24,535 bases of DNA, taken from positions 1-24,535 of the IMG/VR virus record IMGVR_UViG_3300037264_008034. One strand, 5' to 3'. Below the pieces are notes generated by a model. The model had not been told where the DNA came from and did no database searches. It was given only the letters and a program-made list of their open reading frames with translations. Source of the stretch: a virus. Below are positions 7,997 through 15,677 of this stretch, piece by piece; the stretch's first letter is position 1; every line of letters begins with the position of its first letter. The position numbers and the translations under genes are program-made.

Positions 7997-8366
7997 CCCC
8001 CCGAACCTCCGCCATAGACCAAACCGGCCAGCAAAAAAACACACGAGTTCGTGAGTCCTGTTGCAAAATCCGGGACAACGAAACCCTGACCGCGGTCGAC
8101 ACGTGCCGCCACACCTGTCTTCCACCAGCAACATTAAAAGCGTACCCGTGCCTCAAATGTATAAGCGGATGCGTAGGCACGTGTTGATAGAACAAAACAT
8201 GACCATCCCGCTCAATCGACCTCATCCCATTAAAGGCCGAATTGCCTGACAAAACCAACCGCACCGATTCGACCAGCGCGGGGAATAGTTCCCGATCCAA
8301 GTCGGCAATGTTTTTATCGTCCCTGACGAAGAATTGATCCGGCAACGTGTTACTTGATTTTATCAT
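7875..8366 (-). CDS. Hypothetical protein, 163 aa
   Basis: I do not recognise this protein. Its ATG has a GAGG eight bases upstream, which supports a real start. The first two thirds look folded, with helices such as DLDRELFPALVESVRLVL and strands such as DGHVLFYQHVP and RVFFCWPVW. There are several His and Trp residues in the middle (HPLIHLRHGYAF, RQVWRHVS). The last 40 residues are Lys/Ser/Val-rich and overlap the possible small terminase in another frame for 122 bases. It lies between the RuvC-like resolvase and the packaging genes. No function is proposed. Confidence 0.6.
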   Translation of the reverse strand: MIKSSNTLPDQFFVRDDKNIADLDRELFPALVESVRLVLSGNSAFNGMRSIERDGHVLFYQHVPTHPLIHLRHGYAFNVAGGRQVWRHVSTAVRVSLSRILQQDSRTRVFFCWPVWSMAEVRGDAVVSLPKEKVKVQTVPKVVGASSSSKGNRSSRRVNTAGH

Positions 8367-8423
8367 GCTTTCGTCCTCTTCTTGACTAATGAAAATGTCA
8401 CCGCCACACCCCGCCGCTCGTCG

Positions 8424-9161
8424 TCATACGAAACGCCATCTATCGGCGCCGTGGTTGATTAAGAACTGGCCAATCCTGCTGTGATGCACCCCACCCCCGT
8501 CCGGAACAACCGCCGCCACACAACACGCCGCGAAGTCAGACAGATGAAAAGCGTCAGCTTCATTGTTATCCGTTATCCCTGTTCCTGAATTTTCACGTGC
8601 AACCTTAGTCATGGTCAATTTGTCTGCTGCCCCATTGCCTGTAGCAAACAGCTTCAACGTGGACGGCGACACAGTAAAAGCAAAAACGGGAATCTTGGTC
8701 TTCTTGTGCCATGCATACACCGCATTGCGAACCACACCACCAATCTCACCGAAGTCATACGCCCCTTCGGGCCGCCCCAAAGCGTAATTCTCAATGCACA
8801 CAACAGCGGCCAAACTCTTCACATCGGCAACCGCTCGACTTCGTGCATCCTCCAAATAATGCGTAATCCACGTGCTCACGCCATATAAAAAAGCGCCGCG
8901 GAGTTTTTTGCGCAAGGATTTGTCTACATCAGTTCCAAAACTCGCCAGAATGGGAGAGCCGCCAGAGACGAATCCGGGGCCGTCGAAGTGCATGATCGAC
9001 AAGGAACTATGCACCTTGGAGAGGTCGATTCCAACGCAGAGTAACCGAACCACCGGCTCAGTTAAATACGCAGACACAAAACCGAGGAATTGGGCGTTGC
9101 GCCCATTAAACTTGCGAGTATAGGATTCGATTCTCCGAGCGGCTGCCCCCACTCCAGTCAT
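8424..9161 (-). CDS. RuvC-like Holliday junction resolvase
   Basis: After an N-terminal extension of about 40 residues, the protein shows the RuvC/RNase H-fold pattern. The first strand is LLCVGIDLSKVHSSLSIM with catalytic D46, then AVVCIENYALG with E124, and the last acidic pair is NNEADAFHLSDFA (E201, D203). Before that pair comes VSPSTLKLFATGNGAADK, a stretch typical of phage RuvC-like resolvases. Such enzymes cut four-way junctions formed during recombination-dependent replication, or trim branched DNA before packaging. The gene overlaps the SbcC-like gene by four bases (ATGA), and with the SbcD-like gene forms a recombination set. Length (245 aa) is somewhat above bacterial RuvC (about 170), mainly from the N-terminal extension and a Cys/His-containing C-terminal tail. 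Confidence 0.82.
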   Translation of the reverse strand: MTGVGAAARRIESYTRKFNGRNAQFLGFVSAYLTEPVVRLLCVGIDLSKVHSSLSIMHFDGPGFVSGGSPILASFGTDVDKSLRKKLRGAFLYGVSTWITHYLEDARSRAVADVKSLAAVVCIENYALGRPEGAYDFGEIGGVVRNAVYAWHKKTKIPVFAFTVSPSTLKLFATGNGAADKLTMTKVARENSGTGITDNNEADAFHLSDFAACCVAAVVPDGGGVHHSRIGQFLINHGADRWRFV

Positions 9162-11329
9162 CCGTCTACCTCAACGACTACACCATCCGTAGATTTTGTT
9201 ACAATCACGGCTTTGTCTACCAACGACCCAACCACATCGCGGCCATGATGTGATACCACCAACGTTAACGAATTGCGAAGCTGCGGAACATTGAGAAGAT
9301 ACTTCAATCCGGTGAGGTCAAAGCTCCGTTCGGCTTCATCCAGCATTAAAATGTTCATGGCGACTTCGCCCAATACTACCGAACGCATGGCCACCGCAAT
9401 GGAGAACGCAACGCGGCCCCATTCTCCCTGTGAGTACGTACCCGACTCGCGCCAATGTCTGCCATCCCACACTTTGATGGAAAATCGTTGAATAACAGCG
9501 CCCGATTTGGTTGTGCCCGTAAGTGAAAACTGCACCTGCTCCACCATGCCCAATTCAGCGAGTAATCGATTAGTTTCGGCCTCAAATACCGGAAGGAACC
9601 TCTCCATCACCGCATCGCGCATTTTGGGGAACGCATCCTGCGCGGCCACGAGATGCTCCAATGGTCCTTTGGCGATGCGAATTTCGGCCTTCATTTCCTG
9701 TTCCTTCTGCAGTTGCCGCTCCAAATCACTCAAAACCCGGTTACAAACAGCCAGCCTTTCCCTGTTGCTGGCAAGGCTCTGATCAATTTCCCGACCGCGC
9801 CGTTTCTCCTCCACAATTGCCGCCTGTAACCGCAAAACGTAGTCGCAGTCCCAGTCGTTTGGATCAACGTTAAACTTCCGCTCCATTTCCGATTTTAGAT
9901 TGACGAATCGGAGCTTCAGCTCGTCTCGTTTTCTGTTTGCCTCCTGCCGTTCCTTTTCAACGTCGGCCCGCCTCTTCAGTTTCGCCGGAAGATCGTTCAA
10001 GTCAACCCATGCAACATCACGAACGGCATATAATCGGTCCACCTTCAACTTCACATCGGATAAATAGGTAGTGGCGTGTACTCGAAAATCGTCCAACTCC
10101 GATTGTGCTTGATCTCTATCCGATCGAAACGACAGCACCTCTTCCCACATTTCATCACACTTAGACCTCCAATACCCAACTGCACTTTCCGCCTGTTTCT
10201 GATCAAACGAATGAAGGATACCATCGCGAATCATAAGATAAGCACTACACTCAGGACAACAAAGCCCTCTGGCAAGCTGCGCCTCCGCCGTTCTCAAGCT
10301 AATCTTGGCGGTGTTCGATTTCTCCTCAGCGTCCTTCATTTGACCAGACAACGCGTCAAGTGCCTCTCGTTTACTGCCTCCCTCAACGTTGAGCCGAGTT
10401 GCCGATTCATCCATCTCGGCCTGCGCCACAATGACAGCGTCATTTGCTTTGTTGCACGCAAGCGTCAATTCGGATTCAGTCGGAAGCGGCGGGTCATCCG
10501 CCGCGTGTATGGGAGCCGAAGACGCATCGACCGATTCGCGCAAACCCAAATACAAGTTTACGAGTTTGTGATTTTCCTCCAATTTCGCTAAATTGACTTC
10601 GCAACCCACTTTAGACTTTCCAATCTCCTCCTGCTCCTTGCTAATCCTAACAACCTCCGAACCGGCGTTCTCCGCAACAAGGCGATCCTTCTCGGCGGTG
10701 ACGGACGCCAGCCGACCCTCCTTTTCAGCCACGGATGCTATGATCGAACCGGCCCTTGATTTCGCTTCCTTCTTACATCGGTCAAATATTTCAAGATGCA
10801 ACATACGAGAAAGGACGGCGTGTCGATCAGATGGATCAGTATCAGACGACGTCAGCGTGTCGACCGCGGTGCCGGTAAGATAGTAGAAATTGATAAAGTC
10901 ACGAAAATTGGTTATGCCAAGAAGTTCGTTGATCTTTGCCTGCAAATCGGCTACTCGATGCTCAGGCAACGAAACACCATCGATAGCCATTTGCAACTTT
11001 TGACTCTCGCCACGCTTGCGAACACGGTCTATTGTAACCACGCCCTCATCAAAAACAAGGCTGATCCATCCAGAAGCCACACTACAGTCATAGTTGATAA
11101 CGCTTTCGACGCTTTCGAGCTTGCGAGAAACTTCGCCGGTTAGCACCCAACTGATACCATCCTCCAGCGTCGTTTTGCCTGCCCCATTGCTGTCCGCGCC
11201 GTCCCGCGTGTTGTTCTCGCCAAACAAACCGTACAGCCCCGGACACGACAAAGACAGCTCTACCGCGTCACGATAGCCACCGAATCCTTCGAGACAGACA
11301 TCAATCTTGCTGAGTTTCGAGTACGTCAA
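9158..11329 (-). CDS. SbcC/Rad50-like recombination ATPase (T4 gp46-type)
   Basis: This 723-residue SMC-like ATPase pairs with the nuclease encoded just upstream. Walker A is in SNGAGKTTL near residues 47-55, preceded by GLFGENN. Long coiled-coil arms run from about residue 180 to 360 and from about 370 to 590. At the tip is a zinc hook C359-P-E-C362. Near the C-terminus, YSQGEWGRVAFSIAVAMR resembles the ABC signature region, and ILMLDEAERSF is Walker B. The complex with SbcD tethers DNA ends and processes them for recombination; in T4 the gp46/gp47 pair performs resection. It is shorter than E. coli SbcC (about 1050) and near phage-type lengths. The start is TTG at 11329, with GGGAG about ten bases upstream and a 29-base overlap with the SbcD-like gene; the predicted start gives a typical N-terminal strand. 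Confidence 0.9.
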   Translation of the reverse strand: MTYSKLSKIDVCLEGFGGYRDAVELSLSCPGLYGLFGENNTRDGADSNGAGKTTLEDGISWVLTGEVSRKLESVESVINYDCSVASGWISLVFDEGVVTIDRVRKRGESQKLQMAIDGVSLPEHRVADLQAKINELLGITNFRDFINFYYLTGTAVDTLTSSDTDPSDRHAVLSRMLHLEIFDRCKKEAKSRAGSIIASVAEKEGRLASVTAEKDRLVAENAGSEVVRISKEQEEIGKSKVGCEVNLAKLEENHKLVNLYLGLRESVDASSAPIHAADDPPLPTESELTLACNKANDAVIVAQAEMDESATRLNVEGGSKREALDALSGQMKDAEEKSNTAKISLRTAEAQLARGLCCPECSAYLMIRDGILHSFDQKQAESAVGYWRSKCDEMWEEVLSFRSDRDQAQSELDDFRVHATTYLSDVKLKVDRLYAVRDVAWVDLNDLPAKLKRRADVEKERQEANRKRDELKLRFVNLKSEMERKFNVDPNDWDCDYVLRLQAAIVEEKRRGREIDQSLASNRERLAVCNRVLSDLERQLQKEQEMKAEIRIAKGPLEHLVAAQDAFPKMRDAVMERFLPVFEAETNRLLAELGMVEQVQFSLTGTTKSGAVIQRFSIKVWDGRHWRESGTYSQGEWGRVAFSIAVAMRSVVLGEVAMNILMLDEAERSFDLTGLKYLLNVPQLRNSLTLVVSHHGRDVVGSLVDKAVIVTKSTDGVVVEVDG

Positions 11330-12428
11330 GCCAAACTTTCTCCCTGTCCTTGTCTCCGGCGGAGAATTCGCGTATTAGCTCCTTCGGGTCCGATACAAAC
11401 CCGGAGGACGAGGCGATTGTCGGACGAATTTCGTCCGTCGTCTCAGTTTCTACCTTAACAAACTGAGCCTGTTTCTCGTACAGATGAGCAAGAAGACCCT
11501 TAACATCAAAAACCGCCAACTCCGATCTTGGTCCTCGCACCACGACCTTAATTATAGCATTTGAGACTAAATCGTCTGGAAGATGATCCTTCGTTCCCAT
11601 CGTTATACACAAAACCGGATCGTCGTCACTGTTCACCCACTCAACCTCGTAGTCGGGCCACTCAAACAAACGAAGGACCGCAAACCCGTGCGGGTACTCC
11701 GACTCAGCAAAACTTATCGCCGCCGCCGATCCAACATACCCATGCCATTTTCCGTCCTCCTGCTTCCATTGCCGACGATGAAAATCGCCCAACATGGCCA
11801 CACGATAGGGGTCAAGCACATTCGGATCAACACCCAAATCCGAAATCATGGACATGCTTTGCCACCAACCAGCCAAAGGAAAATGGCTAAACAAAACAGT
11901 GTGATCCTTCAACACCAAATCGTCCGCCAACGATATTCCGCTCGTTGCCAGTGCCAGTCGCTCACCCACGTCGGTGCTGAATGGCACAAACAACAAATCC
12001 CAACCACCTTTACATCCAACCCGCCACGATTCCGGCCCAGTAACGAGTACATATCCAAAATCAGAAAGTGCCGCTATTAAACTCTCCGAAGCCATTGGCA
12101 CCACATTGCCAACCCGCGGGTGGTTGCCCGCCACATGGACAACACGAACGGGAGAAACGTCGCCATTTGAACAGGAGGTTAATACGCGAGTAAACGCAAA
12201 CCGGATCGACTCATCCACACGCGGCGAATCGAACATATCCCCCGCAAGAACCAAGTACCGCTGATGGGCCGCAAAGCCGGAAGCGTGATCCACCGCTTTC
12301 TGTAAGATTTCAAGTTTCTTTTTTGTGCGTGTGTTCTCCACGCCGTACCCTGTGCCCATGTGGTCGGTCGACTTCAAATGCAAATCGGCCAGAACGACAA
12401 TCTCAACAAACGGCACCCGCTCACTCAT
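11301..12428 (-). CDS. SbcD/Mre11-like nuclease (T4 gp47-type)
   Basis: This is a calcineurin-like metallophosphoesterase of 375 residues. Metal-binding motifs appear in the proper order: D15-x-H17 (VLADLHL), G63-D64-x-x-D67 (LAGDMFD), G101-N102-H103, H182 (LFSHFPL), and G214-D215-F-H217, a phage and bacterial variant of GHxH. The C-terminal third is the accessory and coiled-coil-binding part that should contact the SbcC-like ATPase. With that partner it forms a DNA end-processing nuclease used in phage recombination and repair. The ATG overlaps the end of the upstream gene by eight bases, and its own stop lies inside the SbcC-like gene, indicating coupled translation in the proper stoichiometric pair order (SbcD then SbcC). 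Confidence 0.9.
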   Translation of the reverse strand: MSERVPFVEIVVLADLHLKSTDHMGTGYGVENTRTKKKLEILQKAVDHASGFAAHQRYLVLAGDMFDSPRVDESIRFAFTRVLTSCSNGDVSPVRVVHVAGNHPRVGNVVPMASESLIAALSDFGYVLVTGPESWRVGCKGGWDLLFVPFSTDVGERLALATSGISLADDLVLKDHTVLFSHFPLAGWWQSMSMISDLGVDPNVLDPYRVAMLGDFHRRQWKQEDGKWHGYVGSAAAISFAESEYPHGFAVLRLFEWPDYEVEWVNSDDDPVLCITMGTKDHLPDDLVSNAIIKVVVRGPRSELAVFDVKGLLAHLYEKQAQFVKVETETTDEIRPTIASSSGFVSDPKELIREFSAGDKDREKVWLDVLETQQD

Positions 12429-12681
12429 TTAACACGCCCGGCCTGTTGGACGAAACCGCCGCCGCATTGTTCACAGCCGCCACCACCGACAGATACGCAT
12501 CAACAATCAGGACAACTCGCTCCTCATCAGCACCGCCAAGCTTGCGAGTTCCATACTCAAGCAAGCCAGACAAACCAACGGCAAGATCGCCAATGTCGGC
12601 ATCACTCGCATCATCCGCGGACAGTTTGGACCGCAAAAGCTCAACGAGCGAATCCATGTTCTTTGTGTTAATAATTTCCAT
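12421..12681 (-). CDS. Hypothetical protein, 86 aa
   Basis: I do not recognise this protein. It is acidic and probably all-helical, with repeated Leu/Val/Ala-rich segments (SLVELLRSKL, LAVGLSGLLEYG, VVLIVDAYLSVVAAVNNAAAV). The Val/Ala segment is hydrophobic enough to resemble an amphipathic or membrane-adjacent helix, but there is no clear signal peptide. The ATG at 12681 has a GAAGGA a few bases upstream; a second ATG eight codons later is possible. Its end overlaps the SbcD-like gene by eight bases, so it is probably co-translated with the recombination nuclease. Confidence 0.6.
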   Translation of the reverse strand: MEIINTKNMDSLVELLRSKLSADDASDADIGDLAVGLSGLLEYGTRKLGGADEERVVLIVDAYLSVVAAVNNAAAVSSNRPGVLNE

Positions 12682-12736
12682 TGTCCTTCAAGATACCAAC
12701 CACGCCACTACGACGTTTCTTTTGAAGAGCAGACAT
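12668..12736 (-). CDS. Possible 22-residue micro-ORF
   Basis: Between the DnaA-like gene and the next gene lies a short ATG frame starting MSALQKKRRSG, with a strongly basic N-terminal half and a weak GGGA six bases upstream. Its stop falls inside the next gene. A second, alternative 28-codon frame begins at the TAG-ATG junction of the DnaA-like gene (near 12772). Neither is well supported; one may be a leader peptide or a spacer. Confidence 0.2.
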   Translation of the reverse strand: MSALQKKRRSGVVGILKDNGNY

Positions 12737-12774
12737 TTTTGATCCCGACTATTGGTCCTGAAGACCGAATCCAT

Positions 12775-13116
12775 CTACTGTTCACCCCCGCAGTTTGCTC
12801 CCACCTTCCCGACACCGGACAAATGGACCTTACATTCATCCAGCCAAGAAATCCATTTCGGATCACGTTGCTTCAACAGACCCCCCACAACCGCCATGCC
12901 GTATGTCAGCGTCGTGTGATGCCGGTTCATAAAACGGCCAATTTGAACCAGCGTCCACCCCTCATAGACATACAACAGGAACGCCAAAAGATAGCGAGCA
13001 TCCACGAGCAGACGCTGTCGCCCCCTCGACAACAGCCAATTTCCTTCAATACCAGTCACGTCGGAGACGACATCCAGATACCGCTGCCAACATTCGGATT
13101 CGGACTCACTCATCAT
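12775..13116 (-). CDS. Stand-alone DnaA domain IV-like DNA-binding protein
   Basis: The 113-residue protein matches the C-terminal DNA-binding domain of DnaA without the AAA+ ATPase. The basic loop GRQRLLVDARYLLAFLLYVY is followed by WTLVQIGRFMNRHHTTLTYGM, the counterpart of the DnaA signature (IGR.FG.RDHTTVLHA). The usual Asp of DHTT is His here (HHTT, residues 66-69); in bacterial DnaA this position contacts DNA. A Trp-containing helix and a Cys/Gly-rich tail follow. Such a protein could bind DnaA-box-like sites as an origin-recognition or regulatory factor. ATG 13116 has no clear ribosome binding site, and the upstream 58-residue gene ends at a TGA exactly 12 sense codons upstream in the same frame, so coupling or read-through is possible. 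Function is inferred from the fold. Confidence 0.75.
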   Translation of the reverse strand: MMSESESECWQRYLDVVSDVTGIEGNWLLSRGRQRLLVDARYLLAFLLYVYEGWTLVQIGRFMNRHHTTLTYGMAVVGGLLKQRDPKWISWLDECKVHLSGVGKVGANCGGEQ

Positions 13117-13152
13117 CGTCTCGGCTTTTGCCAGTTGCGACTGTTCAATGCG

Positions 13153-13329
13153 TCACTTCTTTTGCTCATGCCCACGATCATGAAACTGCTTCAACAGAAG
13201 CTCCTCCGCTTCCGTCATCGCCTCTTGAGCGCTTTCGTTTTCGTTAACAGCAACAGTCGCTTCATACGTTAAAGTTTGGTATTGACCCAAATTAAATACC
13301 CGTCGGACCGAAATCTCCTTCACATACAT
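13153..13329 (-). CDS. Small conserved-looking phage protein, 58 aa
   Basis: A short gene with an excellent ribosome binding site (a GAGGAGGAG run five bases before the ATG). The product starts MYVKEISVRRVFNLGQYQ, continues with a strand (TLTYEATVAV), and ends in an acidic-then-basic helix (AQEAMTEAEELLLKQF). This layout resembles small beta-strand/helix proteins often found beside phage replication and recombination genes, but I cannot give it a function. The stop is TGA followed by C, and the next sense frame runs directly into the DnaA-like gene. Confidence 0.7.
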   Translation of the reverse strand: MYVKEISVRRVFNLGQYQTLTYEATVAVNENESAQEAMTEAEELLLKQFHDRGHEQKK

Positions 13330-13332
13330 TTT

Positions 13333-13341
13333 CTCCTCCTC
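13333..13341 (-). promoter_or_regulatory. Ribosome binding site of the 58-aa gene
   Basis: A GAGGAGGAG run on the minus strand, ending three bases before ATG 13329. It decides that this short frame is a gene. Confidence 0.7.
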
Positions 13342-13389
13342 AATAAAAACGGCAACGGTGCCGGGATTGATTCCGACTCCGGGTTTGTT

Positions 13390-13515
13390 TTACGACGAGT
13401 AACGCTCGTCAATCGGCGGTTTTTCAGCGCCCAAGACGCGAATCTTGGAGTATTTATCCGGTGCCCGCTTCATCGCCATGTGTGTCCATCCACACCGACC
13501 GTCGCCACAAATCAT
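13390..13515 (-). CDS. Small Cys-containing protein, 41 aa
   Basis: The ATG overlaps the upstream stop by four bases (ATGA), a strong sign of coupled translation. The product begins MICGDGRCGWTHMAMKR, with C3 and C8 and a GW pair like the first half of a small zinc-binding knuckle, followed by a Lys/Arg-rich segment (PDKYSKIRVLGAEK) and an acidic end. No second Cys pair is present, so zinc binding would need dimerisation or a partner. Function unknown. There is an in-frame second ATG at residue 13. Confidence 0.55.
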   Translation of the reverse strand: MICGDGRCGWTHMAMKRAPDKYSKIRVLGAEKPPIDERYSS

Positions 13516-13772
13516 CTGATCGGATCAGGATTTCTACCAACACCCGGCCTGTCGCCGTGCCGCGGCAACGCCGGTGGTTCATCCGGAGCACCGAGCAACT
13601 CACACTGTGGCTCATCAACCACCACCATCTTGCACGGCTCCCCATCCTTTGATCCTTCAGGTTGAAATTGAATCCGAGTGCACCCATGAAGCCAATGAGT
13701 GATAGAAACAACCACCCCTTCCAACTTCGACAGCTTGTCCCGAACTCGTGACCCCAGCTCTATCACTCCCAT
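13512..13772 (-). CDS. Conserved small phage protein, 86 aa
   Basis: The start has a full AAAGGAGG three bases upstream. The product begins MGVIELGSRVRDKLSKLEGVV, then SITHWLHGCTRIQFQPEG and KMVVVDEPQCELL. This pattern (a short SH3-like barrel: LGxxVxDkxxxxxGvv, then a L-x-G-C strand and a DE pair) is familiar from small conserved proteins in many tailed phages, whose function is unknown to me. The C-terminal 20 residues are Pro/Arg/Asp-rich. It ends with a four-base overlap onto the 41-residue gene. The 81 bases between the upstream stop and this start are open in the same frame but have no ATG. Confidence 0.7.
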   Translation of the reverse strand: MGVIELGSRVRDKLSKLEGVVVSITHWLHGCTRIQFQPEGSKDGEPCKMVVVDEPQCELLGAPDEPPALPRHGDRPGVGRNPDPIR

Positions 13773-13775
13773 GTT

Positions 13776-13784
13776 CCTCCTTTT
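13776..13784 (-). promoter_or_regulatory. Strong ribosome binding site of the 86-aa gene
   Basis: AAAAGGAGG on the minus strand, three bases before ATG 13772. It fixes the start although the frame is open upstream to the previous stop. Confidence 0.75.
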
Positions 13785-13853
13785 GTTGACCTTGGGTTTC
13801 CTTGCTCCAATGTTGCACTCAACGCCACAATCGCGGCACCAAAGCCGAATCGC

Positions 13854-15014
13854 TTAAAAGTTTAACTTCGCCACCGGTTTCGCACCAATCGACGCCGTTT
13901 CATTTCCAGCAACCGCGGCCACAACGGTCCTCGATTTTGGTGACAATTTACTGGCTCCCACTTCTCGCGTTTGAACCTTCACCGGAGCGGGAGTGTCATC
14001 GGAACCGCCCCCCGTTCCAACCGCGGATGTTCCATCATCGGAACCACCGCCACCAGTTGCTGTCGACTCACTGGATTCCGGACCAGCCACCGCTACCGGC
14101 AATTCGCCGACAAGCTGGATCACATCGCGCTTGGTGAAATACGGAATCTCAAGGGCGCTGAATTGCTGCAGAAGCTCCGGAGCGTATGGAAATATTCGCT
14201 TTCCGTCCCGGACGGCCCACGGATTAACCGGATTCTTGTTAAGAGCATCGAACAGCGCGGCGTCCGAAGTTGGAGCAAGCAGCCTGCTAACGGCACCCGA
14301 ATCGAGAAACTCCTCTGCTGCTTCCATTTCGGCGCTCGTCAGTACACCCTGTTCTATGTAATCAAAATCGGACGGAGGGCCATTCTTCCAATCGACCGGA
14401 CATTTCCCCTGCCACGTGTTCTGATATGGCACGGCGTCGTATCGCTTGGCACGACTGTCGGGAGAGTTGGGACCATGGCTTGGATCGCGGTATGCCTTGA
14501 GCACAACGTCATAGAGAATGGTCGGACCGTCAGCCAACTTCGATGCATCCCGCGGGTCCGGTTCCTTGCGTAGCTTCTCGATCTTCGTTGCCACAGTGAA
14601 CGAACATTCAACAACGACCAAGAACGGCTCCGGATCTCCATTTGGGTTCCACGTTCGAGATATGGCGGCAAACAGAAACGCCGACCCCGGCTCAAACTGC
14701 GACTTCACCGTCTTCGGGTCAACGTTGGCCGGGAGATGGGCCAATTGTGTTTGCTTGTCGGCAACCGCCAACGCCGAGAAGAAGTTGTCCTTCCTGTCGC
14801 GGACGATGATGGTTTCCCACCCCTCCTTGGCAGTCCCATCGTTCTTGCGACGAACGGTAGGGTAATACACCCGATGCACTTGAGTGGGCATGGACAGAAC
14901 GCGAACCAACAGACTGTCGCCCATGTCAAGCTCTTTGCCCAAGCGGAGAAGATTGCCAAAGTTGTTCGACATATTCTCGGCAAACTGCTGATCTGACCAT
15001 CCAAAGCGTGACAT
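13854..15014 (-). CDS. Replication-module protein, possible single-strand DNA-binding protein
   Basis: I do not recognise this 386-residue protein with certainty. The N-terminal part has a helix (NMSNNFGNLLRLGKELDMGD) followed by alternating strands (SLLVRVLSMPTQVHRVYYP, WETIIVRDR), a layout seen in phage gp32-type single-strand binding proteins. A middle region has several aromatic-rich motifs (ISRTWNPNGDPEPFLVVVECSF). A Gly/Ser/Asp-rich linker (about residues 310-345) leads to a basic C-terminal tail, unlike the acidic tail of classic SSBs. The start is fixed by AAAGGAGG seven bases upstream. High expected expression from this site, and a place between the polymerase group and the recombination group, fit an SSB, but this is inference. 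Confidence 0.5.
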   Translation of the reverse strand: MSRFGWSDQQFAENMSNNFGNLLRLGKELDMGDSLLVRVLSMPTQVHRVYYPTVRRKNDGTAKEGWETIIVRDRKDNFFSALAVADKQTQLAHLPANVDPKTVKSQFEPGSAFLFAAISRTWNPNGDPEPFLVVVECSFTVATKIEKLRKEPDPRDASKLADGPTILYDVVLKAYRDPSHGPNSPDSRAKRYDAVPYQNTWQGKCPVDWKNGPPSDFDYIEQGVLTSAEMEAAEEFLDSGAVSRLLAPTSDAALFDALNKNPVNPWAVRDGKRIFPYAPELLQQFSALEIPYFTKRDVIQLVGELPVAVAGPESSESTATGGGGSDDGTSAVGTGGGSDDTPAPVKVQTREVGASKLSPKSRTVVAAVAGNETASIGAKPVAKLNF

Positions 15015-15021
15015 TTTAAAT

Positions 15022-15029
15022 CCTCCTTT
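15022..15029 (-). promoter_or_regulatory. Strong ribosome binding site of the possible SSB gene
   Basis: AAAGGAGG on the minus strand, seven bases before ATG 15014. It is the same octamer as upstream of the purZ-like gene, and marks a gene that is likely to be well translated. Confidence 0.75.
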
Positions 15030-15056
15030 GTTCCTTGTTGTTACAAACGAATGGCC

Positions 15057-15677
15057 CTATCCGTTCGGCCCAATAGATGGACGACGGGACACAGGACCCC
15101 AGTTAAGACAAATAGTCTTCAATTCATCACCGCGCTTGTCCAGACATTTATACAGTGAGTCCATTGATCGCTCCATAGCACCCGCCTTATTGAGCAAATT
15201 CTGCCAACGATCCCACTCGTCCTCATTTTCTACGATGACAACCGCCTCCACCGAAGCCTTAGTAATCTGGTCCGTTTTGCTTCTCGTACCGGCAGCGACG
15301 TCCATCGATTTTCGTGTTTGTTGCCTTGCCTCCGATTGAAGATAAAGACGCGACCACCATTTGTCATACTCGCGCCTCAATTCGTCGAGCCTGTACTTTG
15401 CCTGTAACCATGAAGATAGAATGGTGTATCGAAGCGAACTCACACGATGAAGAGATTTCAAAGCTGAATCTCTTCCATCATCATTTAAGTCTAAATCAAC
15501 ACCAATGCCAAGCGCATCGGTTAAATCTACCTTGTGTTCGCGTCCGTGCAGAACAAAATGTCCCCACCATCGACCGTCGGTGTCACTGGACGGCCCAAGC
15601 CCAACCAAGAACGGATCGGACTCGTCCCACCCAAACAACGAAGACGGAAGCCGCTTTTCTACTTCGCTTCCGACCAT
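15057..15677 (-). CDS. Hypothetical protein with helical core, 206 aa
   Basis: I do not recognise this family. The N-terminal 50 residues look like a small beta region (RWWGHFVLHGREHKVDLTDALG). The rest is helical with many charged residues (LQAKYRLDELRREYDKWWSRLYLQSEARQQTRKS, VENEDEWDRWQNLLNKAGAMERSMDSLYKCLDKR), a likely coiled coil. Small helical proteins next to the phage polymerase and SSB include recombination mediators of the UvsY kind; that comparison is by size, context and helix content only. The ATG lies 18 bases inside the end of the polymerase gene, with GGTGG seven bases upstream. Confidence 0.6.
   Translation of the reverse strand: MVGSEVEKRLPSSLFGWDESDPFLVGLGPSSDTDGRWWGHFVLHGREHKVDLTDALGIGVDLDLNDDGRDSALKSLHRVSSLRYTILSSWLQAKYRLDELRREYDKWWSRLYLQSEARQQTRKSMDVAAGTRSKTDQITKASVEAVVIVENEDEWDRWQNLLNKAGAMERSMDSLYKCLDKRGDELKTICLNWGPVSRRPSIGPNG

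Noticed and set aside
8370-8411. Short GTG-started frame between the RuvC-like gene and the 163-aa gene, ending with an ATGA overlap
   Set aside because: Only 14 codons with no convincing ribosome binding site; the frame upstream has no start codon, so evidence is too thin.
13773-13853. In-frame open stretch with LWCRDCGVEC, upstream of the 86-aa gene
   Set aside because: No ATG, GTG or TTG start in that frame, and the strong ribosome binding site points to ATG 13772; it may be a relic of a zinc-knuckle gene.
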